This document shows positions 11,330-22,680 of a DNA stretch of 64,000 bases, piece after piece. This stretch comes from Sabethes cyaneus (lineage: Eukaryota; Arthropoda; Insecta; Diptera; Culicidae), in NCBI RefSeq assembly GCF_943734655.1, contig NC_071355.1, positions 243,683,183 to 243,747,182 on the forward strand. Direction: 5' to 3'. Within the stretch, counting starts at the first letter, position 1; every line of letters begins with the position of its first letter. The notes under the pieces are model-generated. The model had not been told where the DNA came from. It worked only from the letters and a program-made list of their open reading frames with translations, and ran no database searches. Position numbers and translations under genes: made by a program.

Positions 11330-11835
11330 TGCCCTTTTTAAACTATTTTGTGACTGTTTTTCGAAATCTTTTTTGATTTTTTTACTCTATTACATACTCG
11401 TTTGAATTAGTTTTTCGACTGCTTAACGACGCTTTTGGGCTCTTTCTATCAATTTTAGACTTTTATCAATTTTGAACTTATTTCTTGACTATTTTAGACT
11501 TGTCTTTGGCTCCTATTTTGACTCTTTTTAACGTCTTTATAACCTTTTTTTTGGTAAATTAAATTATGATTTGATTCCTTTCCGTTATATTTTAATTTAT
11601 TTTTGAATTTATTTGATCCTTTTTTGACTCTCCGTCATTTTCATCATTTGATCCTCTCAGTTAGCTTCGAGGTACGATGCTGTTCTGTTGCGAAGACTGT
11701 CGACTTTTTTATGTGTATTTTTCGTTTTTATTTTTTTCTGAGTCTTTTTTATGCTTGTCTAATTCTTCTAAGTTTTTAGTAGTTTTTGACTTTTTTTTCG
11801 CTTTTATACAATTTTTTGACATTTTTAAATGTTTT
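11330..11835. repeat. Degenerate 11-bp T-rich array
   Basis: Units such as TTTTTGACTC, TTTTCGACTG and TATTTTAGACT recur, again at about 11 bp. Same family as 8.0-8.7 and 9.7-10.3 kb. No coding content. Confidence 0.5.
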
Positions 11836-11837
11836 GC

Positions 11838-12330
11838 CTTTCTGCTATATAAATATAAATAGTATAAAGGTATAGCAATCACTCGAAAAACCGGAAATGG
11901 AAAGAAGGTCCTGCGGGCCGAATGTCATTAGTTGCCTCGTAGGTCGCTATTGAATTTTATATTGATCGGACTTTTAGTTCAAAAGTTATGTATAAAAATA
12001 CGAAATATACGACACTTCATTTACCCACGGATCGGTCCCTTAAACGATTTGAACAAAATTGATATGAAAGGAGCCTTTTAAACCTTTAACTTCCAAGGTA
12101 TCACAACTTTCTGAATCAATATTATTTTACGTTACACAGTCTCCGTCAGTCACAGCGACCTGTCAATATAATAAAATTATTGCTAATAAGATTGAGTGGT
12201 CGATAAGATCGAACGTAGCTTTCAAGTCAGTAATAATAGTATCCGATTGCATGCCTATGTTTCTAATGTTTCTAATTTAGAGCGATATGAATGCAGCAGA
12301 TTTGTCGCCGATAATAATGTCGAAGGAAAC
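11838..12330 (+). repeat. Dispersed repeat beginning CTTTCTGCTATATAAATA
   Basis: The first about 60 bp match the DNA flanking the 877-bp element on both sides (8707-8730 and 9608-9645). Landmarks are CTGCTATATA, AGTATAAAGGT and ATCA[GC]TCG[AG]AAAA. It therefore supplies the empty-site allele for that insertion. The remainder, including CCTGCGGGCCGAATGTCATT, has no open frame. Confidence 0.6.
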
Positions 12331-12339
12331 CGAATGACA

Positions 12340-14440
12340 CAAGAAAGGCACTAAAAAGGCACATATTGGCCAAAGTTCCACAATTTTTATCGTTTGGTTT
12401 AAAAATGCAAAAAAAAATCAAAAGTTAAAATTCCCTTCTAGAAGATCATAATGTTAAGAATCACTATTTTCATTCACGCCCACTTCTTTCACATTTCACA
12501 CTCAACATCTATTGTATCATTTTAAAATGAAACCATTTTGCACTCCCTTCAAGAGCACGTGCCGTTCCGCCGGAAACAGTACCTGCACAACCGAAGGGTC
12601 ATACATCAATCCGGCACACTTTACCTCTTCCCCGAAGTCGCCGAGCGAAGGAATAAATCCGGCTCCCGAAAGTGAATGATAAAAAACAACAACCTTAATT
12701 TGAAATCCACAGCACAGCGGCATTCTCCGGCGTGTGATTTCAGCCCATTAAAAGCCGCCATTATCCCCGGAAAAACGCACACACTAAGCAATGTATATTG
12801 ACGGCACGTGGCCTCGACAGAGAACGGAACAGATGGAATCCACCCGAACGTTCCGGGAGACGGAGACGGGGACTCGTTTGCAATGGAAATGATTTGATCG
12901 TCGTGCACTTTGTGAGGGAGCTGCGAGGGAGGGAAGCTTAGGATTCGGTGACAAAACAGACACATGTTTTATTTCCGATTATCTGCCGGCTTAGGCTAAA
13001 TGATCCGGTTGGAAGGGAAAATTACGTCAACTAGCAGCTTCTGATCAGTGACTCGAGGCGAGGGTAACGGGAATGGGAGAAGTTGTTTTTCATGTCTGCA
13101 TGGAGAGGTGTCTTCCAGTGAAAAAAAAACGAACGTAGAATTAATAAAATTATATGAGATGTGTTTTGATAACATGAAATTGTATGCTTATTTTAGTCAT
13201 TATTTTTCCCACTATACAATTACTGACCAATTTACTTCCCTAATGGTCTCTGTTCCTTCTTGTTCAAAATCCATCAACTAAAAGCACTAACATTAGCCTT
13301 CGCTGCTGTGATAAAACATTAAATGACAGAGCAATAAATACCGCTTGTTTCCGATCGGCCAGCCTTGGGATACTAAACGGGATGAGAACAACAGCATCAT
13401 TCTGCATTTGCATTTGAGCGACCGCTATAATAACGTCACATTTACATAACCAGCTGCTGCTGCTGCAATGTTATCGCTGCACACAATCTGTGAACCAAAA
13501 AATTTGTTATCAAATAAATTGCCTGCGGTGGATCGGAGTCGACCGACCGACCGGCCGATTGGCAGATTGCTGCCAGCTTTCGAAACAACGCCAAAACTCC
13601 TGTTATTGACACCATCATCCGGAGGACTTACCCTTACTCGGGAACGGGCCCCGCGCGAGGAATGGAATGACCAGACAACATCATCATTCACTCGAGGGCT
13701 ATTCTTCTCCGGTCAGTCAGTTCTTTGTTCTTCGATTCACTGGGCTCTACCGCGGACTGACCGACCACATCATAATTAACGTTTTTTGGCTCGGCCACTT
13801 TTAGTCAGGAATTCATCGGAATGAAAATATTCTGCATAATGGATGTGAAATTTTTTCTCCATTTTGCTCCGTGCAGGAATCCTTTCACCGTGCAGTCCCG
13901 TGGGGTGGGAGCAAACCGATTCCGCTTTCCACCAGGTTAGTCAAAGGCTGTTTACTGACGATGCTGCTGCAGTCATGGAGTAATTTTCAAATTACAATTT
14001 ATTCATGTTTTTCAACGGTGAACATTAATTAATGCTGCTCAAATTACCGTTCGAACCGGATAGTGCTTTTAAATTAACGGTTGTGGACAAATTTTATGGC
14101 CCGCGGAAAATCTGCTGCACCGATAACGGAAACGGGTTCTTCACGGGTTGGAATATTTGTTTATCAATTTATCAATCAATTGCACCCGCTGGCGCTGCTG
14201 GTTTGGTTGGTTGATCCTTTGCTTGTTTATTGGGGGGACTGAAGCGTACGCAAGGATTCCTGATCGGGATAAAATGGCATTCCAAACAAAGCAGGTGCGG
14301 TGAGGACGGTTACGAATCGATCAGCGCCGAATGTTTATCGTTTATCAGGAACATATAACTGATTTGGTTTGAGTTTGGCAGTTGTGCAAAACCCTTGCTT
14401 GAATTAAATTGCTGAATACAAAATATTCCGAATATAAATA
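12340..14440. other. No gene recognised; GC-moderate intergenic DNA
   Basis: Short open frames at 12517-12965 (minus) and 13425-13779 (both strands) lack motifs, splice context or compositional bias. The stretch 13400-13800 has CTGCTG and GACCGACCGACC simple runs. It is the least repeat-like part of the left half and could hold regulatory DNA, which sequence alone cannot show. Confidence 0.5.
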
Positions 14441-15086
14441 TTCTATCTCTAGCCTTATACTTATTCTATCAATTTATTTGCTACAATTTCAATGTATTTC
14501 TACTACAAACTGTAGATAGAGAGTTACTGTTTTCAAGAACGTTAAGTACCTATTTTGGTGCATTTTACAACTTTTGCGAAGACACCATATTTTTCTATAC
14601 GGATTTTAAAAAACATAACCTTAATGACATATTTTATTAATAAACTTATCGAAACACATCCTCCTTGTAAAGCTACAAAATAGTACGCTATGTAAAAAAC
14701 CCGATTTAATCCACCTAGTGGTGAAAGGAACCTTTGTTATACGGTCTTACTTGCTATTTGAGATAGAAATCGACACGGCTTCGGAACATAATTCATCTAT
14801 TGGTTATCGTTACGCAGTGCGTTGGTTTACATAAAATTTTTGAAAATTGAATAAGTTTACAAAATTTGATCAAAATAAGAACACTTTTAAATTTTGATAG
14901 ATCCTTTTTTCATGAAATTGCTGAGTAAGGATAAGTAAGTTATTATTAATCTGTTGTTATTAATCTGAGTAAGTGCAAATAAAAGTAAGTTGTAAGAGGA
15001 AATCTTATTCTTTAACATATACATTGTTTAGTAAAGGTCTAGTTTATAGGTTTTTGAACTATGCATAGTTTCCTGTAATGCTATTC

Positions 15087-15413
15087 CACAGAGAACAGAC
15101 ATCCATTCACGAACAAATTTTTTGGGAATTGTTGGATAAAATTTCAAATTAAAATCACCTAATATGCTAGCGTCACCACCACTATAGTTTCCCAACTAAA
15201 TGATTCTTTTGATTTGCACACTGACAACCTTTGGCTCCTCTGGCGCTAGTTTATATGGACTATAAGCGTTATGCTAGCGCCAGAAGCTAGTTGTTGTGAG
15301 TTTAGTGTAGAATTTTATGCGCCTTCAGCAACATCATCACTATAGTTTCCCAACTAATTTGACATAAGTTTTATCCAAGTGGGGACCTTTTGCTTGGATG
15401 TCTGTTCTCTGTG
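15087..15413. mobile_element. 327-bp MITE with 19-bp TIRs and 7-bp target duplication
   Basis: The left terminus CACAGAGAACAGACATCCA is matched exactly, reversed, at the right end. GCTATTC stands directly outside both ends (15080-15086 and 15414-15420). Inside, the motif ACTATAGTTTCCCAACTAA occurs twice (about 15180 and 15341) and a GGCGCTAG/CTAGCGCC inverted pair lies near 15240-15283. There is no coding potential. The superfamily is not clear from the termini. Confidence 0.85.
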
Positions 15414-15699
15414 GCTATTCTATTTGAATCACATCAGTAGAGTTTTCTTGTATAATTTTCATCAATTTTTATTAATCTTCGGTTACTCACGCTGTTGTAT
15501 TTGATACAACACGTGTAGGTTTTCCAACGCCATATTGTTATAAAGTTACAAAACGTTGTTTAATTAACGTATATTCTTCAACAAACTTATTGTGCGCAAA
15601 ATGTCATAATTATTCAATGCATTAATAATTTAAACTGTTGGGAAAATGTATGCAGCAAAACTATCAGCAAATGTAAAATGTTTAAAATGTATCCGTCTG

Positions 15700-16165
15700 C
15701 TGGTAGTCGAGTAATTCGGAGTCAAAATTGGGGCATTCTTTATAATCAAAGTTCTACAGTTCTTAAAAAAGCAAACATACAGGTATACTATTTTCAGCAA
15801 AGTTGTGTATTTTTATTATTTGTACAATTTTGTAGTACATATAAAACTTATACAACAATTACAAAAAGAGCAAAAATAGAACAACTGATTTTACAAATTC
15901 ATATACAATAAATAAGATTTTTCTATCTTCGCTGCAGAGATAGAAGGTTACTGTCTTCAACAAAATTTCTTGTAATAATATGTTCTATAACTTTGCAGAA
16001 CACATCAATGTGTTATATTGACACTGAAGAAAAATAAATTTTTTATTTCACTTTTAGGGGGATTAATCAAAATTTAAATTCTACCAGACGATAGAGCTTT
16101 CAATTTCAAGTAACTCTTACAATGGTTTAATAAACTTAAAACCAAGTTTTCCCAGTCAAAACTCC
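15700..16165 (+). mobile_element. Truncated copy of the 8731-9607 element
   Basis: From GAGTAATTCGGAGTCAAAATT onward this follows the interior of 8731-9607 in the same orientation, through ATCTTCGCTGCAGAGATAGAAGG and the AAAACCAAGTTTTCCC block. Both terminal inverted repeats are absent, so it is a dead fragment. Confidence 0.75.
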
Positions 16166-16179
16166 CTTGCACACGTTTT

Positions 16180-16995
16180 CTTTGGTTTGGGACTATTTTG
16201 CGCGCGAGTAACTGTATTACAAAAGTTGGCGCGAGTGTTCGAGGGTTAATATCTTTTGACCGGTAAAACCAATTCTTATGAAATTTTGCATATATATTCG
16301 TAGTGTGAAAACCTCTCGTTTGATATTAAAATAATTGAAATTAGGAAAATTTTCTTCGTTAAAATCATTCTAAATTATTGTTAATTTTGGTGTGGTGTAT
16401 ACGGTTGCTCATAACTTTCAAATTAAACGTCCAATCAAAAAATCATTCAATAGTGATCTATTAGGATATATTATCTTTCAAATGAGACTAATAGCGCATA
16501 AATCGGTTTGGCCATCTCTAAGAAACAGGCGATAATTATTACCTTGTCAAAACAGGTTTTTTAAGACTAACTTCTAAACTACTTGTTTGTTTTCAATAAA
16601 AATATCCTGAACAATTTAGCTTTAATAAGGGCTTTCATTTGATACTAAGATCGTTGAAATCGGTCATGTAGTTCCGGAGAAACCCGTGTCACGTATTTTT
16701 CACATTTTTGCTTATAACTTTTAAACGAAACGTCGTATCACGAAACAACTCAATAGTGATCTACTAGACAATAATACCTTTCAAACAAAAGTAATAGCGA
16801 ACGATTCGGTTCAGCCATCTCTGAGAAACAGGCGATAGAAAAAATCATTACATACATACACACACACACACACACACAGACATTGCTCAAATCGTCGAAC
16901 CCTATCGATTGGTATATGTGACTTGGCCCTCCGGGCCTCGGATCAATTTCGTGTTTTTCGACCAATTTTTAAACCTTTGTTATAGTATAACAAAG
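16180..16995 (+). repeat. Dispersed repeat with two about 305-bp tandem units
   Basis: The block TTCAATAGTGATCTATTAGG...CTAAGAAACAGGCGATA (about 16445-16535) recurs, diverged, at about 16750-16840. This gives two tandem units of roughly 305 bp. A CA microsatellite follows (about 16858-16878). The 3' end is a perfect small palindrome, CCTTTGTTATAGTATAACAAAGG (split around 16983). No coding potential. Confidence 0.7.
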
Positions 16996-17088
16996 GTAAA
17001 ACATACGATTTTGAAAGATTTGTTCCAGACGGGCCCATAAAGGGAACGCAGTCGCAGAAAGGCAAGGCAGCTATGAAGGAAGATAACG

Positions 17089-18160
17089 CACTGTGGTCAA
17101 GTTTTGAAAAAACACGGACATTAGAAATTGGGTAAAAAACGCGATATTTTTCAAGGGTGATGTCTTCAGAGAAGTTTAATAATAAAATATAGCGCATCTT
17201 TCTGGACTATTAGGGTGACCGTGTATTCACCTATTAGGGTGATACAAACTTTTGTTTTTTTAAATAATTTAAAAAAAAAATTTTTTTTCTTCAAAAAGTT
17301 GCAGAACGTACTAAAATAAGCAACTTTGCTGAATTCATTAACTATCTATCTCTTACCAGTTGCAAAATATAGTGATGTGTTAAAAAGGAGCCATTAAAAA
17401 TCAAATTTGCTCAATAACTTTGCACATGATTTTTTTACTGCTTTCAGTGTTCTACAAAGTTATTCAATATGCTAAAATACACATTTTCATTGAGCACTGT
17501 TTGTCGCTAGGACGCATATTTAATAAGTTATAAAATAAATAAAAAAAAATTTACTATATTCAAAAAATTTTTTTTAAATTTCGGGCAGCTTCGAACAAAC
17601 CAGACAACTATTAGGTGAAAGTACTATATTTTATCTATAAAAAAAATATTTCCATCAAGAGCACTCCAAAGGAATCTTAGAAAAATCAATTGAAAAATGT
17701 GTTATTTTTTGATAAAATTTTTTATATCCCATTAAATATGCATCTACGTAAAAAACAGTCTTCAGAGAAAATATGTATTTTAGCATACTGAATAACTTTG
17801 TAGAATATTTGAAAACAATAAAAAAAATGTGTGCAAAGTTATTGAGCATATTTGATTTTTAAGTGTTCCTTTTTGGCACATCATTATATTTCGCAACCAG
17901 TAAGAAATAGATAGTTACTATATTAAGCAAAATTGCTTATTTTAGTATGTTCTGAAACTTTTCGAAGAAAAAATTTTTTTTTGAAATTATTTAAAAAAAC
18001 AAAAGTTTGTATCACCCTAATATGTGAATTCACGGTCACCCTAGTAGTGCAGAAAGATGCGCTATATTTTATTATTTCTCCGAAGACACCACCCTTCAAA
18101 AATTACGCATTTTTTACCCAATTGCTAATGTCCGCGATTTTTCAAAATTTGATCACTGTG
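17089..18160. mobile_element. 1.07-kb foldback element with RSS-like CACAGTG ends (Transib-like)
   Basis: Two arms of about 450 bp (17089-17545 and 17710-18160) are inverted copies at roughly 85-90% by eye, around a 165-bp loop. The outer ends read CACTGTGGTCAAG and, reversed, CACAGTGATCAAA. The 5-bp sequence TAACG lies directly outside both ends (17084-17088, 18161-18165). A CACWRTG heptamer with a 5-bp duplication is the signature known for Transib elements, relatives of RAG1. No transposase is present, so it would be a non-autonomous member. Superfamily assignment is inference; the structure is directly visible. Confidence 0.8.
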
Positions 18161-18212
18161 TAACGGCTCGATCGAACTTCTGAAAGAATTCTGGGTGAAT
18201 AAATAAATACCG

Positions 18213-18320
18213 CCCAAGCAACAATGTGGGTTTTATTGTACTCTTATGACGGTTTTCATGACCAATTTTGGTCTTAAATGCCATCATAAGAGTGTAATAA
18301 AACCCATATTGTTACTTGGG
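18213..18320. mobile_element. 108-bp hairpin MITE, copy 1 (CCCAAGCAACA ends)
   Basis: The element is almost one perfect hairpin: CCCAAGCAACAATGTGGG at the left pairs with the reversed right end through ACTCTTATGA, leaving a short loop. A second copy of identical length lies at 29718-29825. I could not recognise a clear target duplication. Confidence 0.8.
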
Positions 18321-18334
18321 CAGATTGTTGGATT

Positions 18335-18805
18335 GGTCGGATGATCTCATTTTCCCTATTTATAAGAAGGAAGATTGACTCGATTATAAAAAGAACTATC
18401 AAGGCATAACATTGCTTAATTTGGCGTATAAAGTACTTTTCCGCAACCTGTTCCTTTGACATTGACACTAGCGGCTAGTAAAGCAAAACAAAAACTTAGT
18501 GCTACAATCCACTTTCGAAAAAATACCTTCTGTTTTCTCGAGTGAATCGCCGCTAATACCTTACTGGTTTTCGAGAAGGTTGCAACACGATAGCCGCAAT
18601 GCTTACTTGGTACCAAATCCTAGAAACGACCCGGGAGCACAATTAGCAGACTGGTGATTTGTTTAAAGGATTTCGAAACGGTGTATGATTTAGTCAAGCA
18701 GTATTCAACTGCAGAGCATTGGAAACTGGCAAGACTTTTGTATTGGAATCCGTCGGGATTTTTTAATTGGAATCTGAAAGAAAGTACACATGGCAGGCAG
18801 AGAAC
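18335..18805 (+). pseudogene. Heavily decayed RTE-type reverse transcriptase fragment
   Basis: From about 18338 the plus strand reads FPIYKKED, a stop, LDYKKNYQGITLLNLAYKVLF. This matches the conserved PIYKKGDKLDCENYRxIT block of the intact RTE at 55163-57694. Near 18655-18700 a second piece reads KDFETVYDLVKQ, resembling the VDFKAAYD palm motif. Sequence resembling a SINE tail (CTAGTAAAGCAAAACAAA) appears to sit between them. Stops and shifts make it non-functional. Confidence 0.6.
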
Positions 18806-20689
18806 TTGGGGCTCCAAGGGATATTGGAGCTGAGGTGTAGCTGGATAAGGAAAGATTCCAAATAGTCAAGGCTCTCTTTCGAGATACTTTTTAAACTCCT
18901 GTCATTTTCCTTTGAGGCTATTCTGAGACTCTTTTAAAACTGCTTTTTGAGCCTTTTTTGAGACTCATTTGATATCTTTTGAAACTCATTTGAGGCGCTT
19001 TTTGGAATCTTTAAAGACTCTTTTGAAACTTTTTTGAGATCGTTCTGAGACTGTTTCTAGAATTCTTTGAGAATCTTTCGTGACTGTTTTAAGATTCTTT
19101 CGAGACTCGTTGAAGACTCTTCTAATACTCTTTCGAGATTGTTTTTAAGCTCTCAAAACAGTTTTGATGCTTTTGTCGACTTTTCTGAGACTCTTTTGAG
19201 TTTCAGTTTCAGACTGTTTTAAGATTGTTTTTGACTTCTTTGAACATTTTTCGAGACTGCTTTTCTTGCAAGGCTTGTTTGAGATTGTTTTGAGATTTTT
19301 TCGAGACTCGTTTAAGACGCTTTCGGGATTGTTTTAAAACTCTTTTAAAACTGTTTTGATGCTCTTTTGGGACTGTACTGAGACTTTTTTTAAACTCTTT
19401 CGAGATTCTTTTAAAATTAATTTTAGACTCCTTTGAGAATTTCTCGAGATTGTTTTACGATTTTTTCGAAACTAGTTTGAAACACTTTTGAGATTCTTTC
19501 CAGAGTAGTTTGATACTTTTTCGAGATTGTATTGAAACTTTCTCGAAACTGTTTTAAAGGGACTCTTCTGGGACTCTTTTAAGACTCTATTGAGAATATT
19601 CTAAGAGAATTTTAAGACTATTTTTGGACTCCTTTGAGAATCTTTCGTAACTGTTTTAAGATTCTTTCGAAACTCGTTCAAGACTCTTTTGAGATTGTTT
19701 CGATATTCTTTTGAAATTCTTTCGAGGCTCGTTTGGGACTCTGTCGAGACACTTTCGAGATTGTTTCATAATTTATTCGAAACTCTTTTGAGGCTCTGCT
19801 GAGTCTCTTTGCAGATTCATTTACACTGCCTCCTGTACACTGATTGTTTTGAGATTCTTTTTAGACTCCTTTGAGAAACACTCGAGACTATTTTAAGACT
19901 CTGTCAAGACTCGTTTAAAACTCATTTGAAACTCTCTTCAGATTCTTTTATGACTCTTTTGAGATTCTTTTGAGACTATTTTTAGATTGTTTTGAGACTC
20001 CTTTGAGCATCTTTTGAAATTGGTTTAAAATTATTTGGAGATTCGTTTCGAATCTGTTTTGATGCTCTTTTAAGATACTTCTGAAACACATTTCAAACTC
20101 CTTTAAGCCTCTTTTGAGATTGTTTCGAGACTCTTTTTAGAACCCTTCGAGAATCTTTCGAGATTGTTTAAAGATTCTTTCGAGACTCTATAGAAATAGA
20201 TCTTTGGAAACCGCTTCGATGCTCTTTTGGGATTTCCCCAAAACTCTTTTAAGCAGCGACCTTTGAGAGTAATTTTTAAACTCCTTTGAGACTGTTTTGA
20301 GATTGTTTCAAAACTGTTTTGCTGCACTTTTGGTACTGTGCTGAGACTTTTCCCATATACCTTTAGAACTCTTTTTAAGATTCTTTTTAGAATACTCTGA
20401 GAAACTTTCGAGACTGTTTTGAGATTCTTTCGAAACCCGTTTGACACTTTTTGGATTTTATTTTGATACTCCTTTAAGGCTGCTTTGGGACCCTTTCGAG
20501 ATTCGTTCGAGACTGACTCTTTTAAGACTCTTTCGAGATTGTTTTAAAACACGTTTAAAACAGCTCTGATGCTCTTTTGAGACTCTGTTAAGAAGTGTCT
20601 TTTGAGATTAACTATGAGGCTCCTTAGAGTTGGTTTTGACACTGTCTTGAGACTCCTTTTAGACTCCTTTTTAAGAATACAGTATTATT

Positions 20690-21888
20690 CCGATTTTGTC
20701 AGCCCCATGTTGAATTTTGGGCTGACAAAATGGGAAAACTGACAAAATCGGGAAAAAAATTTTTCGAGCATTTTTTCAAAATTCAAGACTTAAAACTTTG
20801 CAATTTCGAAGACTTCTACGAAAAATTAAATTTTAACCCTCAATTAGCCAACCGAAAGCTCAATAAACCGGTTACAGCACACTGGTCCTTTTTTGGTGTG
20901 TATTAGTTTTGAGCGGGAAAACTTGTTTTGAGGTTTATGAAACCTTTGGAAGAGTTTCTTAAAATTAATTTCAATATAATGCATTAATGTGTTCTGCAAA
21001 GTTTTACAGCATATTATTACAAGAAATTTTGCTGAAAACAGTAACCCAGTAAACCATTTGGTTTGTATATCTCGATTGCAACTGAGATATACGAAATCAT
21101 ATCTGAACGAAAAAGTTATATTTCACGCCATATAAGAACATATATGTACCAAAGTGGAGGCGATATAGGTGCGAAAGCTTTGACAATTATTTGTAATTCT
21201 TTTTTGCGTAGTTTTTATAACACGCAACTAAATACTCCTTAATATATGATTAAGATATAATCAAATATTACAATCGTCTATACTGCTTTATAATTCACAG
21301 TCATGAATTGTATATGAAGGCACGCACGACTGCAAAACAACTTATTGTTCACTTCGATTTGACATACTCTAATTATTATACAATTCCAATGTGAAATTGA
21401 CATGAAAACGATTTAATGTGAACTTTCTATTACGATTTTGTGTTATCTGGCAACCTTCTATCTCTTCAGCACAGATAGAAAAATCTTATTTCTCATAAAT
21501 GAAAAATCGTTTAAATCAGTTTTTCTATTTTAGCTGTTTTTGTAGTTGTTGTATGACTTTTTCCAGTTTTACAAAATTGTACAAATAGTAAAAATACACA
21601 ACATTGCTGAATAAAGTATACCTCTATATTTGTTTGTTTAGGAACTATAGAATTTTTACTTCAAAAATACCCTAATTTTGGCCTCGAATAACTCGCAAGA
21701 AGGCATTATTTTATTCAAAAACTCTCCCCAGAGAATCAGAACAGTTTCAAGCTGGTTGAAAAGTTTTATAAATCATGTTTAAAAGCACAATAGTTAAACA
21801 AAATTTATAGGCTGACAAAATCGGGACAAAAAGCGGATAAAATCGGGGGTAAACAAAATCGGGAGCTGACACAGTAGGAACATTACTG
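20690..21888 (-). mobile_element. Second copy of the TA-target element, with a nested insert
   Basis: The left end CAGTATTATTCCGATTTTGT and the reversed right end CAGTAATGTTCC match the termini of 8731-9607, but the whole copy is inverted. TA flanks it on both sides (20688-20689, 21889-21890). The interior follows the first copy except for about 405 extra bases at 21047-21451, flanked by AACC on each side. The surrounding 11-bp array resumes cleanly on both sides. Confidence 0.85.
21047..21451. mobile_element. 405-bp insert nested in the 20690-21888 element
   Basis: Compared with the copy at 8731-9607, this copy carries an extra block between GAAAACAGTAACC and AACCTTCTATCTC. The block begins CAGTAAACCATTTGG and ends GTTATCTGGC, so its termini are only weakly inverted (CCAGTAAAC versus CCAGATAAC). 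AACC stands at 21043-21046 and 21452-21455. It is AT-rich without an open frame. Its class is unknown. Confidence 0.65.
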
Positions 21889-22549
21889 TATTTAAAGGCA
21901 ATCTTTCTTTCTCTAAGATTCTTTCGAGATTGTTTTGAATCTCTTTAGAAATTGTTTTGATGCTCTTTTGAGACTCCACTGCGACTCTTTTAAGACTGTC
22001 TTAAGACTTGTTTTAGACCCCTTTGAGCATCTTTCAAGACTCTTTTAAAATTCTTTCGAGACTCATTTGCGACTCTTTCGAAACTGTTTCAAAACTCTTT
22101 CCAAGCTGTTTTGACGCTCTTTTTTAGGACTCAGCTGAGACTTTTTTTCAAACTCTTTTAAAACTCATTTTGAGACTAGTTAGAGACTCTTTTAAGATTG
22201 TTCTGATACTCTTTTGAGACTGTTTTAGGATTCTTTCGAGAACGGTTTGTGACTTTTTCGAGATTGTATCAAAATTCTTTCGAGATTGTTTTGATGCTCT
22301 TTTGGGACTCTGCTGAGACTCTTTTAAAACTCTTTTGAGATTGTTTTGAGACTCTTGTTAGACTCCTTTGAGAACCTTTGGAGACTCGTTTGCGACTCTT
22401 TTGAGATTGTTCCAAAACTCTTTCGAAACTGTTTTGATGCTCTTTTAAGACTCTACTGAGTCTCTTTTTAGAGTCTTTTAAAACTCTTTGAGACACTTTT
22501 GAAACTGTTTTGAAATTTGCGTTTGCACATTTGCGACTCTTTCGAGATT

Positions 22550-22680
22550 AGCATAAGCATAAGCATAAGATACCGCCCGTGTGCTGCTACTCCGTTACTG
22601 ACCAGGACCGATGAAAATTACAAAATGATGGCTGGAAAAAGCATACTTGGGATTGGGACAGCACGTTATTCCTCATTATT
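22550..22680 (-). mobile_element. Short retroposon with a 22-bp target duplication and ATAAGC tail
   Basis: An exact 22-bp repeat brackets the insert (22528-22549 and 22681-22702), beginning CATTTGCGACTC. The host array is so degenerate that an exact 22-bp match is unlikely otherwise. The 131-bp insert begins with about three AGCATA/AGCATAAG units, which would be a 3' tail read on the minus strand. It shares its body with 3826-3918. A long duplication plus a simple repeat tail points to LINE-driven retroposition. Confidence 0.75.
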
